Shown one piece after another: positions 43,478-51,292 of a DNA stretch of 64,000 nucleotides; within the stretch, counting starts at the first letter, position 1, and each line of letters opens with the position of its first letter. The stretch is from assembly GCA_002238825.1 (NCBI GenBank), contig MPNC01000009.1:62001-126000 (forward strand), written 5' to 3'. Made by a program: the position numbers and the translations under genes. Below the pieces are notes generated by a model. The model was not told where the DNA came from. It worked only from the letters and a program-made list of their open reading frames with translations, and did no database searches. The DNA comes from SAR202 cluster bacterium bin87. Its GTDB lineage: Bacteria > Chloroflexota > Dehalococcoidia > Lucifugimonadales > UBA3495.

Positions 43478-45004
43478 ATGACAGCCCATTTAGAACATCT
43501 CCATCCCACAGTGACCGCCAACCTTTTGGACGCCGCCCAAAAGGTCATCCAACGAACCAAGCAGGACACGCCCTACCCGTTTCTTCTCGACGCCAAACTC
43601 GGCGACGCCAACACCGGGCCGCTCACCGACGCCCAGTTGGCTGCGGCACACGACACTTCCCTGAGTACCCTCAACCGCAGGGTAGCCTATGCCACCAAGA
43701 CCTTGGTTCGGACCGACCAAGCGTCGGACAACCCCTTGGCAAAGGTCGCCCAACGAGTCAACGACTTCATGGCACGGGCCGCAGTCATCAACCGACACAA
43801 ACGGCGCCCTCCGCCCTACTCTGAGTCAACTATCAAGACGTTCATCGAACTCGGATACGCGAAACCGGAGCACGCACCTATCATACGGGCGGCGGGCCAT
43901 GTCGCCCCGCCGCCCATAGTCTCGACGGACCACGACATCGACTTCGTCATCTTCGACATCGCCGCCCACCTGTCGCGGTCCTACGAGCCACAATGCACCC
44001 AACAGATCCTGGATGCCCTGAGTCATCGCCAGGACGTGTTGGCCAAATGGCCACAGCTCGACCTGACGCTCTTCATACGTAGAGTCGCCGGTATCAACCC
44101 CAACAGCGAAGGACGCTTGGACCCGGACCAGCCTTGGGGGACATTCATGAGGCGGCAACAACTGGTCGCCAACACGATGACCCGCATCCTCTCCCGCGAT
44201 AATGAACCGCATTCCACGCAGTACCTCACCGACGAGATCAATCGTCTCGTGGGACATCTGCTGCCCAACGGGTACAACATCCTCAACGCCATCCGAAACG
44301 TCACTGTGACATCCAACGAGATCTCCTGGCAAGGCCTGGCCACCTTTGGTCTCACCCAATGGGAAACCAACATCGCCGCCCAGGACACCGGGCGCCGACA
44401 CAGCACCGGCGACCTGGTCTACGCCTTCCTGCTGAATGCCGGACCCGCCGGCATCGACGACGTAATACAGCATGTCCAGCGGACCACCAAGGCCAAAAAA
44501 CGCACCGTCGCGAACGCCATCAACCATGACCCCGAAAACCGGTTCATCCGCATGGACGACCGACGCATCGCCGCCAACCCAATCCCGGACCACCACAATC
44601 CAGGCGGCCCAGCTCTCACGGTCATCCCTGACGGGCGACGACAAGGTCCCGTCCTGCGGGAGTCCGAACTGGCGTGGCTCACGCGCTACCTACAGGGCCT
44701 GTCGGAGCTGGCGCCGCCTCTGCCTTGCCGTGTGGCGCTCACGGGACCTCGCGCCGCAGGCTTCGCTCATGAGGGCGACACTCTCGAGATCACAGTCGTC
44801 GCCGAACCCCGCGACAGGCCGGACCTGGAACCCAGGCTCGCGGAGTGTGCGAACGCAGCCACCGAAGCGGTACCGTCCGTAAAACCGAAGGTCAGAATCC
44901 TGCCAGCCGAGCAGTGGGCGCAGCGCCAGGGCGAGGAATCGCCCACCGCACACCACAACGTCTGGTTCCCTCCAGACACCGCTTCACGACGGGACGACGC
45001 GTAG
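43478..45004 (+). CDS. Tandem-array protein, copy 7 (unknown family)
   Basis: A 508-residue protein, MTAHLEHLHPTVTANLLDAA onward, with ACGAGG before the ATG and 20 bases after copy 6. The family layout is complete: YPFLLDAKLGDANTG, NRHKRRPPPYSESTI, LTLFIRRVAGINPN, DQPWGTFMRRQQLVAN, ISWQGLATFGLTQW, GDLVYAFLLNAGPAGI. The last 110 residues match copy 2. It is followed by a GC-rich inverted segment (AACGCGCCCGGGGGCGTTT) that may end the transcript, and by a module repeated at 46,277. Confidence 0.8.
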   Translation: MTAHLEHLHPTVTANLLDAAQKVIQRTKQDTPYPFLLDAKLGDANTGPLTDAQLAAAHDTSLSTLNRRVAYATKTLVRTDQASDNPLAKVAQRVNDFMARAAVINRHKRRPPPYSESTIKTFIELGYAKPEHAPIIRAAGHVAPPPIVSTDHDIDFVIFDIAAHLSRSYEPQCTQQILDALSHRQDVLAKWPQLDLTLFIRRVAGINPNSEGRLDPDQPWGTFMRRQQLVANTMTRILSRDNEPHSTQYLTDEINRLVGHLLPNGYNILNAIRNVTVTSNEISWQGLATFGLTQWETNIAAQDTGRRHSTGDLVYAFLLNAGPAGIDDVIQHVQRTTKAKKRTVANAINHDPENRFIRMDDRRIAANPIPDHHNPGGPALTVIPDGRRQGPVLRESELAWLTRYLQGLSELAPPLPCRVALTGPRAAGFAHEGDTLEITVVAEPRDRPDLEPRLAECANAATEAVPSVKPKVRILPAEQWAQRQGEESPTAHHNVWFPPDTASRRDDA

Positions 45005-45302
45005 AGCGGCTCCAAACGGCCCAAGGGCAACCAACTACCAGAAAGGCCGTAGAACGCGCCCGGGGGCGTTTCCGCCAAGAATCGGGCCATCCCACGGCAG
45101 CCAAGAGATTGCCTCCCCAGCTCATGCCGTCAATGGCGCCGCCGCCGGTTCACCACGTCCCGCACCAGCCCCAGCCTACGGTCGCCAGTGCGGCCATCGC
45201 GGCCCACGGTGCCGATGGGTGACAAATGGCCAAAGTAAGCGGGATGGACAGCTCCGACGAGCGCGTCAAAATCGGCGTTATTGACGTAGGGTTTCGAGGT
45301 TA

Positions 45303-45770
45303 TCACGGCACGTTTTCTTCGTCCTGCGCCGGTCCATCGTCATCTCGCGCTAAGGCTGCCTCCAGCCGTTCAGCCACAGCGTTGAGCGCATCCACGATTT
45401 GCGACGACGTTTTTTCCTGTCGCTCAGCGATGGCTTTCAGCATCTCGGTGATCTCGCGGTGGCGCCGCTCTGCGCCACGATCTTGGAGCCGAGACATCAA
45501 TACCCCCAAAATGGTCACGGTCAGGCCTCCAGACGCGGTGGCGACTCCTACTTTGAAAGCGGTTATGTCGCCGGAAGTTGCCCACTGGTATGTTAAGACC
45601 AAGAGGACGGAAGCGAACAAGGTCGCCACTGGCATGATCAAGCTATCGTGCCAAATCACGGCGGATACGGCTCCCCATAGGGAATTATTCGCTTCCAGCC
45701 TTGACGGGTGCCATTTCCTGACCCTCGGCGCTCGCCCGATGGCTGCCAAGTACAGCATCCACGCTTCCAT
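45303..45770 (-). CDS. Two-helix membrane protein with C-terminal coiled coil
   Basis: A 155-residue protein. LIMPVATLFASVLLVLTYQW (about 44-63) and GVATASGGLTVTILGVLMS (about 75-93) are transmembrane. Then a cytoplasmic coiled coil (REITEMLKAIAERQEKTSSQ, IVDALNAVAERLEAALARDD). The layout is like the gene at 46981, although the sequences are not clearly homologous. It converges on array copy 7. No family is recognised. Confidence 0.6.
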   Translation of the reverse strand: MEAWMLYLAAIGRAPRVRKWHPSRLEANNSLWGAVSAVIWHDSLIMPVATLFASVLLVLTYQWATSGDITAFKVGVATASGGLTVTILGVLMSRLQDRGAERRHREITEMLKAIAERQEKTSSQIVDALNAVAERLEAALARDDDGPAQDEENVP

Positions 45771-45989
45771 GGCGCGACGTTCACACCTCTACGTCTTCTG
45801 ATGCTTGTTGATGGGGACTGCCCCGCCCGGGCTCGGACGCGAGGCCGGGCGCGCTTTCGGCGACGGCGAATGGCCCGACATGCGGCGACGCCATCATTGT
45901 GCCGGCGGTGAACGCGTCCCCGCTACGGGTGTGCGTTCAAATTGGACGCAGTTACCGGGTTGTGTTGCCCCGGGCGTTGGTCGGGGAGC

Positions 45990-46288
45990 ATCTACGTCCA
46001 AGGCCCTGAACGACCTCGAACCGCCGCTGCCCTCTCGGGTCGCCATCACGGGCCCGCGAGCTGCTGGCCTCGCGTCCGACGACCCCATGGAAATCACCGT
46101 CGTGGTCGACGACCGCCACAGGGCCAGCCTCGAAAGCCGGCCGACGCAAGTCGCCGCCGTTGCGTCTGAACCGGTTCCGCCCGTGCAACACCAGATCAGC
46201 ATCCTGTCTGCCGAGCAGTGGGCCGAGCGAACGTACGGAGAAACACCCGAGGCTCATCACAACATCTAGCTGGCTCCCGACACCACTT
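45990..46288 (+). pseudogene. C-terminal remnant of the array family (right outlier)
   Basis: The frame LNDLEPPLPSRVAITGPRAA then SDDPMEITVVVDDRHRASLE and QISILSAEQWAERTYG matches array copies 4 and 5. An extra base near 46,002 breaks the upstream frame. The conserved Trp of HHNIWLAP is a TAG (46,267), a nonsense mutation. The following module (46,277-46,375) is about 95% the same as that after copy 7. Confidence 0.75.
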
Positions 46289-46375
46289 CACGACGGGATG
46301 GCGCTTAGAGCGGCTCCAAACGGCCCGAGGGCAACCCAACTACCAGAAAGGCCGTAGAACGCGCCCGGGGGCCAT
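46277..46375 (+). repeat. Repeated 3' module of array genes
   Basis: CACCACTTCACGACGGGATG onward, with AGAGCGGCTCCAAACGGCCC and AGAAAGGCCGTAGAACGCGC. It repeats 44,984-45,080, and partial versions follow copies 2 (36,930-37,010) and 4 (40,180-40,290). It marks the unit of array duplication. Confidence 0.65.
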
Positions 46376-46561
46376 ATACGACGAAACTGGGGCGCTCCGC
46401 AAAGCCGGAGCATCGCTAGATGTCGGCATACCTCGGCACTACTCTGGCGCACAGTTGAAAGCCGGACGTAGAATATTGAAGCCGAGAAAACTAATCATCA
46501 GCCGCAAGGGCTTTGATTCCAAGTCAGGAGGCTGTCCCAGCCCATCTTTCCTGATGGCACC

Positions 46562-46738
46562 ATGTTCTCGCTGCCCATCCCTTCCTACGACGAGGAAGCG
46601 TTCGAAGACCTCCAGCACGGCGACGTCGACATCACCAGTGTCGTTGCCGGAACCACCAACGGCCGCATGAGCGGGCTGGACCTTGTCCACCTGGACCCCG
46701 ACCTGAACTTCGGCGCGTACCGCTACCGGAAAGACTGA
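46562..46738 (+). CDS. Small acidic protein, unrecognised
   Basis: A 58-residue frame: MFSLPIPSYDEEAFEDLQHG, TSVVAGTTNGRMSGLDLVHL, then DPDLNFGAYRYRKD. The codon use looks coding and the residue mix is soluble. No Shine-Dalgarno is obvious. It lies alone between the array remnant and a minus-strand gene. Confidence 0.35.
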   Translation: MFSLPIPSYDEEAFEDLQHGDVDITSVVAGTTNGRMSGLDLVHLDPDLNFGAYRYRKD

Positions 46739-46870
46739 CCCGCCTGGCAACATTGGCGGGGAATGCTCGGACAAGCAGGCATCGCTCAGAGCCACCTGAA
46801 TAAGCAGGCCGTCGGCAGCGGCGACGTCTTCCTGTCTCCCCCGGATCCTTGTCCTCTGCTTGAAAAAGCA

Positions 46871-46893
46871 CAGGCCCCTACACGAGGGGCCTG
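46871..46893 (-). terminator. Intrinsic terminator of the 46981-47421 gene
   Basis: CAGGCCCC, loop, GGGGCCTG; on the minus strand it is followed by TGCTTTTTC, a T-run. It lies about 90 bases after the minus-strand stop. Confidence 0.7.
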
Positions 46894-46980
46894 TGGAAAC
46901 CAGCGAGGCGAACAGTCAACGACGGACGCTGGACACCGGCAGGCCGTCGCCGTAGACGAACCACCGGCCGCAGGACGACT

Positions 46981-47421
46981 TCAACCGTCAGAGCCACCCG
47001 AGGAATTGGGACCTCCCCCATCCCCGGACCGTGCTTCAAGCAGGTCACGAATGTTGCCGGACAGCTCCGACATCTGCTGCGTCATCTCTGACAGGGCAGC
47101 CACCACCTGGGCGTTGCCCACCTGCACGGCCGATACCACTTGGGTGTTACCTTCCTCGATGACCTTCTTCAGTTCCACCGTCGTCTCGTCAAAATGACCC
47201 TGACTTAGCGGCGGTGCAAACAGATTCGTTATCCGGTTGATGATCGTCACCATGACACCTGTGATTGCGAGGACTGCGCTGATTATAACAACCGGCGAGT
47301 CAAAGTCTGGCCGGACGTACCACAACAACAGCCCGTCCGCACAAAGGATCAGCAACATCGCCACCGGCAGGTTCCAAACCAAATACTGCTGGCGGCCGAG
47401 GATCTCATCCCCAGCGCCCAA
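46981..47421 (-). CDS. Two-helix membrane protein with coiled-coil tail
   Basis: A 146-residue protein: LVWNLPVAMLLILCADGLLL (about 14-33) and VVIISAVLAITGVMVTIINR (about 44-63) are membrane helices. A long coiled coil (about 78-130, TTVELKKVIEEGNTQVVSAV and MTQQMSELSGNIRDLLE) and a Gly/Ser tail follow. The start TTG at 47421 is uncertain because the upstream sequence is shared, on the other strand, with the zinc-ribbon gene. Same architecture as 45303-45770; the function is unknown. Confidence 0.55.
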   Translation of the reverse strand: MGAGDEILGRQQYLVWNLPVAMLLILCADGLLLWYVRPDFDSPVVIISAVLAITGVMVTIINRITNLFAPPLSQGHFDETTVELKKVIEEGNTQVVSAVQVGNAQVVAALSEMTQQMSELSGNIRDLLEARSGDGGGPNSSGGSDG

Positions 47422-47475
47422 GAACTCAAAGACCTATTCGAGCGGCTGGACGCCGAGGGCCACGCCCAATCAGCC

Positions 47476-48123
47476 TTGCAGACCATCGCCGACCGCCTGA
47501 GGTGCTTCGACCCGCCCGCACCAGCCCTGACGAAGGAGCTAATCAAAGCCACCGATGCCGGCATCACCCAAAGCCAGCGCAAGAACCGCCGTCTCAGCAT
47601 GAGCATCTTCGAGTTCATGGACCTCTTTGGCACCGTGCTTCTCACCGAACTGTTCATCGCCGCACACCGCTGGCCGGACGGCAAACCCAGGTGCCCCGAG
47701 TGCAGCTCTTCGAAAACACCCCTGTTCCAGTACGCGACGCCGGATGAGAATCCCGACCCAGCGGTCCTCCGCGCTGGGAGGCGCGGACCCATCATCGGCT
47801 GGGACTGCGACGACTGCGATGCCGGGTTCACCGCCACCGCCGGTACCATCTTCGCCCATCCCAACCTCCCTCCCGCCGACTGGCTGTATTTCGCCTACGA
47901 GCTGCTGGTCGACCGCAACGGAACCTACGAATTCGACCTGCCCCACACGGCCGTCCGCTTCCACGGTACGGTGGTCACGCAGGAGGAAGCCGAAACCATG
48001 CGGGACAAGATCCGTTCCGTGCTTCCCTTCGCCAAGCCCCGCACCAGGCAGACCGTCTCCTGCCTCGACGCCATGAAGATGCTGTCCGGCGCGCAAGCGG
48101 TTGCACACATCGCCGCGCCGTAG
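47476..48123 (+). CDS. IS1595-like transposase N-terminal zinc-ribbon protein without DDE domain
   Basis: A 215-residue frame (start TTG uncertain; the open frame continues left to about 47,340). PRCPECSSSKTPLFQY and GWDCDDCDAGFTATAGTIFA form the C-x2-C ... C-x2-C ribbon of IS1595-type transposases, and LPPADWLYFAYELLVDRNGT matches the segment that follows it. The catalytic DDE domain is missing; the protein ends soon after RDKIRSVLPF. It is a domesticated or truncated transposase. Neither inverted repeats nor a target duplication were seen. Confidence 0.6.
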   Translation: MQTIADRLRCFDPPAPALTKELIKATDAGITQSQRKNRRLSMSIFEFMDLFGTVLLTELFIAAHRWPDGKPRCPECSSSKTPLFQYATPDENPDPAVLRAGRRGPIIGWDCDDCDAGFTATAGTIFAHPNLPPADWLYFAYELLVDRNGTYEFDLPHTAVRFHGTVVTQEEAETMRDKIRSVLPFAKPRTRQTVSCLDAMKMLSGAQAVAHIAAP

Positions 48124-48420
48124 CACTGCATCCCCGGAGAGACCGCCTCCTGAAAGGCCGGAGCCGTCAAGCTCAGCCAAGTGCGCACCGCCCACCCGTG
48201 CAGAGGCGAGAAACCGGGTAGAATCCCACCGTCGTCTCAAGTCGAAGCAAGGTGCGCTAACCCCACCCACAACGTCCAAGATGAAACCGACGCGGCGCAG
48301 GAAAAGCAATGACCATGCCAAAGAGCGCCAAGGCTCACGCGTCTCCGGCGACGCCTCGGAAACGAAACCCCGATGCACTGAACCGACGGTGCAACCGTTC
48401 CACAGAAAGCAGGGAAGAGC

Positions 48421-49035
48421 ATGAACGTGAAGTTGCCCCAGTGCCCGCGCCTACCGGACACGCCAACCCTGGGACACCGTTACCTCCGGCCGTGTGTTCG
48501 CGCCTCATGGCAACGTACACTGCCGAAATGGATACCGGTGGTAGGAACCGTCCATGACGATGCCGAACACATCGGCGCCGATTTCCTGCACATCCACGTG
48601 GATTACCGGTTCCTGTGCCAGCGGGACCGACAACGCTCCCTGCTCCAAGCGCGCGTTGACGAACGCTACGGTGGCGTCAACCCCGTTTTCCTACTACCCA
48701 TCTCGAAGGTGGTTCCAGCCGACACCGGGGAACCCATCACCATCGAAGAAGCGATCAACAGCAATCACGCCACCGAAGAGTGGCTCAGCGTCCGGAAACG
48801 ACCATACCTGGGACCGTACCCGGAGTACCCGCAGGTCGAACGCACCGGTTGGCGCCCAGCGCTAACGGCCGCGTACGCGGACCGCCAACTTATCGACGGC
48901 CACATCTGCCCCCACCAGGGCACCGACCTATTGGGCATCGTGCCGGACGACGGCGGAGTCGTGACGTGTCCGCTCCACGGGCTGCGTTGGTGCATCGGCA
49001 CAGGCCGGATCGTCGCGACCACGGCGAAGACATGA
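48421..49035 (+). CDS. Rieske [2Fe-2S]-type protein of mobile DNA
   Basis: A 204-residue soluble protein. The N-terminal 120 residues (LPDTPTLGHRYLRP, ADFLHIHVDYRFL) are not a known enzyme domain. The C-terminus carries a Rieske pair, C-P-H (HICPHQGTDLLG, about 161-172) and C-P-L-H (VTCPLHGLRWCIGTG, about 179-193), 18 residues apart. No oxygenase catalytic domain and no neighbour reductase are present. Similar stand-alone Rieske proteins occur in phages, as I recall. GGGAAGAGC precedes the ATG. Confidence 0.65.
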   Translation: MNVKLPQCPRLPDTPTLGHRYLRPCVRASWQRTLPKWIPVVGTVHDDAEHIGADFLHIHVDYRFLCQRDRQRSLLQARVDERYGGVNPVFLLPISKVVPADTGEPITIEEAINSNHATEEWLSVRKRPYLGPYPEYPQVERTGWRPALTAAYADRQLIDGHICPHQGTDLLGIVPDDGGVVTCPLHGLRWCIGTGRIVATTAKT

Positions 49036-49058
49036 AACCCAAAACGAGCCGAAGCCGC

Positions 49059-49496
49059 CAGGTAAAAGGCGTCCGACAACGGACCCACCGGATCTCGCCA
49101 TGCTGTTTGTCATCGGATTGCTCGCGCTCGCTCTGGCGTTCCTGATTCCGCTAGCCGTCTCTCTGCGCAGCAGTGGCCGGTCCCGTCGACATTCCGACAG
49201 CTTGCTCGTCGGCACATTTGCGGGTTCGGCCTCCGTCGGCCTGGTCAGCGTCTGGATTGCCGCAATCGCGTTTTTCATCCCTGGAATATTGACGACCGGC
49301 GTAGGGTTGTTGGCCGCATTCAGCGTCGTCATGGCCGCACCGGCGGCCATGATTTGGCCCACACGTGGCTGGCTGCGTGGCTGACCGTCACAAGCGCCAC
49401 CATCCCCGGATGACTACTCAACTTGAGCGATGCGTACCGCGAAGTTCTCGATTTCGGGCGCCATCACGCGCGCCACGTCGACCACGGTCGCCAGTG
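49059..49496. repeat. 438-bp direct duplication, copy A
   Basis: Matches 50855-51292 at constant offset (1,796) with few base changes and no gaps. It contains the complete small membrane gene at 49100 and the last about 80 bases of the gene at 51210-52118 as a dead 3' fragment (minus strand, 49,417-49,496). Confidence 0.85.
49100..49384 (+). CDS. Small membrane protein, duplicated (copy A)
   Basis: A 94-residue protein with three hydrophobic helices: MLFVIGLLALALAFLIPLAV, SVGLVSVWIAAIAFFIPGIL and LLAAFSVVMAAPAAMIWP, with a basic loop (RSSGRSRRHSD). It differs from copy B at one residue (Leu/Ser). No family is recognised. Confidence 0.55.
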   Translation: MLFVIGLLALALAFLIPLAVSLRSSGRSRRHSDSLLVGTFAGSASVGLVSVWIAAIAFFIPGILTTGVGLLAAFSVVMAAPAAMIWPTRGWLRG

Positions 49497-49504
49497 CGGC
49501 GAAG

Positions 49505-49684
49505 CTAAGCACCAAGAACCGGAGCAGGGTTTCTCGGTTCCAACAAACTTGAACTCTCGTCGGTGCCGATCACTCTCGCCAACCGCCATCCCACCAATGG
49601 AGCTCCAAAGACTAGCGTGAACGCGATGAAGGGACCGACCGGCCACAGTTCGGCCAGCATCACGACATCAATGTCCCCAATCAT
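49505..49684 (-). CDS. Small hydrophobic protein, unrecognised
   Basis: A 59-residue frame, MIGDIDVVMLAELWPVGPFI then AFTLVFGAPLVGWRLARVIG, with one membrane helix. A longer frame begins at 49798. No clear ribosome-binding site. It lies in a 530-bp gap after the duplication that otherwise holds only the dead 3' fragment and an AT-rich stretch near 49,810. Confidence 0.32.
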   Translation of the reverse strand: MIGDIDVVMLAELWPVGPFIAFTLVFGAPLVGWRLARVIGTDESSSLLEPRNPAPVLGA

Positions 49685-49918
49685 GTGCTGTGACGGCACC
49701 ACGGTGCAAAGCCGAAAATGCCGACTGCTGCTACGATGGGGACACCACGCGAATGAAGGTGCCGAAATTTCCTCCAAAATCCTTGACAATTCGAGCATGA
49801 ACGCTTAATTTGTATATGGAGCCGGGCGGGACTCCCTGCGGGAGTCACATCTGGCTCACAGTCGTTAAGACGCGCACGGCTCCCGCGCTTCCTCGGCAGG
49901 TGTGCAACGCTGGAAGCC

Positions 49919-50659
49919 TTACCTTTCTCCGACCGCCATTCTAAAGAAACCTGGCCGGTCGTAGCCTTCGTGGCTCACCAAGTCATTGCGGGTCATCTGT
50001 TCGATAATACGATACCAGCGCCTGATGGACAAAAGATAAAGATCTCCAGGAGGCGGAGGATTTCGGAAAAGCTCTTCTGTTTCGTACTGACGTATGACCG
50101 ATGCGACCATATCAGCTATCTGAATACCGGCCGACGTTTCGGAATCAACGAAAGCTGGAGCATCTGTGATGCTAGTGTACGCCCTGCCTTCTTCGTGCCG
50201 GTAAAGAAAGCTGTTGAACTTCCATCCCAAACCGCCGTACAGATTGGGATGTCCATCGAACATGATAGTCGCCATTTCGTTGTTAGCTTCGGCGAGTAGC
50301 TCAATGCGTTGGATCAGGTAACGAAACCTGTCGGGAAGGTAACCGTCTTGATTTTCCGCAGAGAGGAATGGTGCTTCCATCACAACGGCGAACACAGTGA
50401 TGGGCAAGTTCAACAGGTTGCTGAAGAACTCTTCCAGAAATCCCACATAATCGCGTTTGACCCGATGGGTGCGGCGGTTTAGGAGATTAACTCCCTTCAA
50501 TTCTATCCGCTCGCTGTTCAGCAAATCTCGCTTTAGGGCATGGATTCGACCGCTAATCCGACGAGAGTCCTTCTCCGAGAAACACACTGCCACTACGACG
50601 GGACGTTTGGTTGGGTCGTTCGGATGAGGATGGCCGCTCTCGTCTATGAAAGCCAACAT
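49919..50659 (-). CDS. DUF3800 domain protein
   Basis: A 246-residue protein beginning MLAFIDESGHPHP, the first acidic motif (Asp-Glu-Ser-Gly) of DUF3800, an RNase-H-like fold. ELKGVNLLNR (about 57-66), ATIMFDGHPN (about 135-144) and AFVDSETSAGIQIADMVASV (about 178-197, the last acidic pair) follow in the normal order. Members are common in mobile islands and near defence genes and are predicted nucleases, but no activity is established. The start at 50659 follows GAGGGG. The length is normal. Confidence 0.82.
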   Translation of the reverse strand: MLAFIDESGHPHPNDPTKRPVVVAVCFSEKDSRRISGRIHALKRDLLNSERIELKGVNLLNRRTHRVKRDYVGFLEEFFSNLLNLPITVFAVVMEAPFLSAENQDGYLPDRFRYLIQRIELLAEANNEMATIMFDGHPNLYGGLGWKFNSFLYRHEEGRAYTSITDAPAFVDSETSAGIQIADMVASVIRQYETEELFRNPPPPGDLYLLSIRRWYRIIEQMTRNDLVSHEGYDRPGFFRMAVGER

Positions 50660-50741
50660 AATATACCCCTCGCCAAGGCTGCTGGACTGTAGCACACCTG
50701 ACCCATGACCTCAAGGCTCATCAACTTTGGCAGCTGACCAC

Positions 50742-50845
50742 GCGCCGAGACCGGCGACCTATACAAGAACACGATGCAGGCTTTCGAGATTGCAGAAAGC
50801 CTAGACGATGTGAAGGCACTGCTGGACAAGCTCCTTCGCATGAGT
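50742..50845 (+). pseudogene. 3' remnant of the HEPN-like gene (28220 type)
   Basis: The frame GDLYKNTMQAFEIAESLDDV then KALLDKLLRMS matches the last 35 residues of the 28220 protein (EDTMQAFEVAESLHDVEALL). It runs straight into duplication copy B. It links the left and right parts of the island. Confidence 0.6.
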
Positions 50846-50854
50846 CAAAGCCAC

Positions 50855-51292
50855 CAGGCAAAAGGCATCCGACAACGGACCCTCTGGATCTCGCCATGTT
50901 GTTTGTCATCGGATTGCTCGCGCTCGCTCTGGCGTTCCTGATTCCGCTAGCCGTCTCTCTGCGCAGCAGTGGCCGGTCCCGTCGACATTCCGACAGCTTG
51001 CTCGTCGGCACATTTGCGGGTTCGGCCTCCGTCGGCCTGGTCAGCGTCTGGATTGCCGCAATCGCGTTTTTCATCCCTGGAATATTGACGACCGGCGTAG
51101 GGTTGTCGGCCGCATTCAGCGTCGTCATGGCCGCACCGGCGGCCATGATTTGGCCCACACGTGGCTGGCTGCGTGGCTGACCGGCACAAGCGCCACCATC
51201 CCCGGATGACTACTCAACTTGAGCGATGCGTACCGCGAAGTTCTCGATTTCGGGCGCCATCACGCGCGCCACGTCGACCACGGTTGCCAGTG
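50855..51292. repeat. 438-bp direct duplication, copy B
   Basis: See 49059-49496. Here the right end is the intact 3' end of the minus-strand gene 51210-52118, so this copy is the donor or original. Confidence 0.85.
50896..51180 (+). CDS. Small membrane protein, duplicated (copy B)
   Basis: A 94-residue three-helix membrane protein identical to the gene at 49100 except for one residue (GVGLSAAFS instead of GVGLLAAFS). It ends 29 bases before the convergent gene's stop. Preservation of both copies suggests a recent duplication. Confidence 0.55.
   Translation: MLFVIGLLALALAFLIPLAVSLRSSGRSRRHSDSLLVGTFAGSASVGLVSVWIAAIAFFIPGILTTGVGLSAAFSVVMAAPAAMIWPTRGWLRG

Noticed and set aside
33342-45080. The tandem array as a CRISPR or satellite repeat
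   Set aside because: The repeated unit is about 1.5 kb of intact coding sequence with protein-level conservation, not short spaced repeats. No CRISPR array was seen anywhere in the window.
48309-48557. 82-residue frame before the Rieske gene
   Set aside because: Overlaps the better supported Rieske start in another frame and has low-complexity composition.
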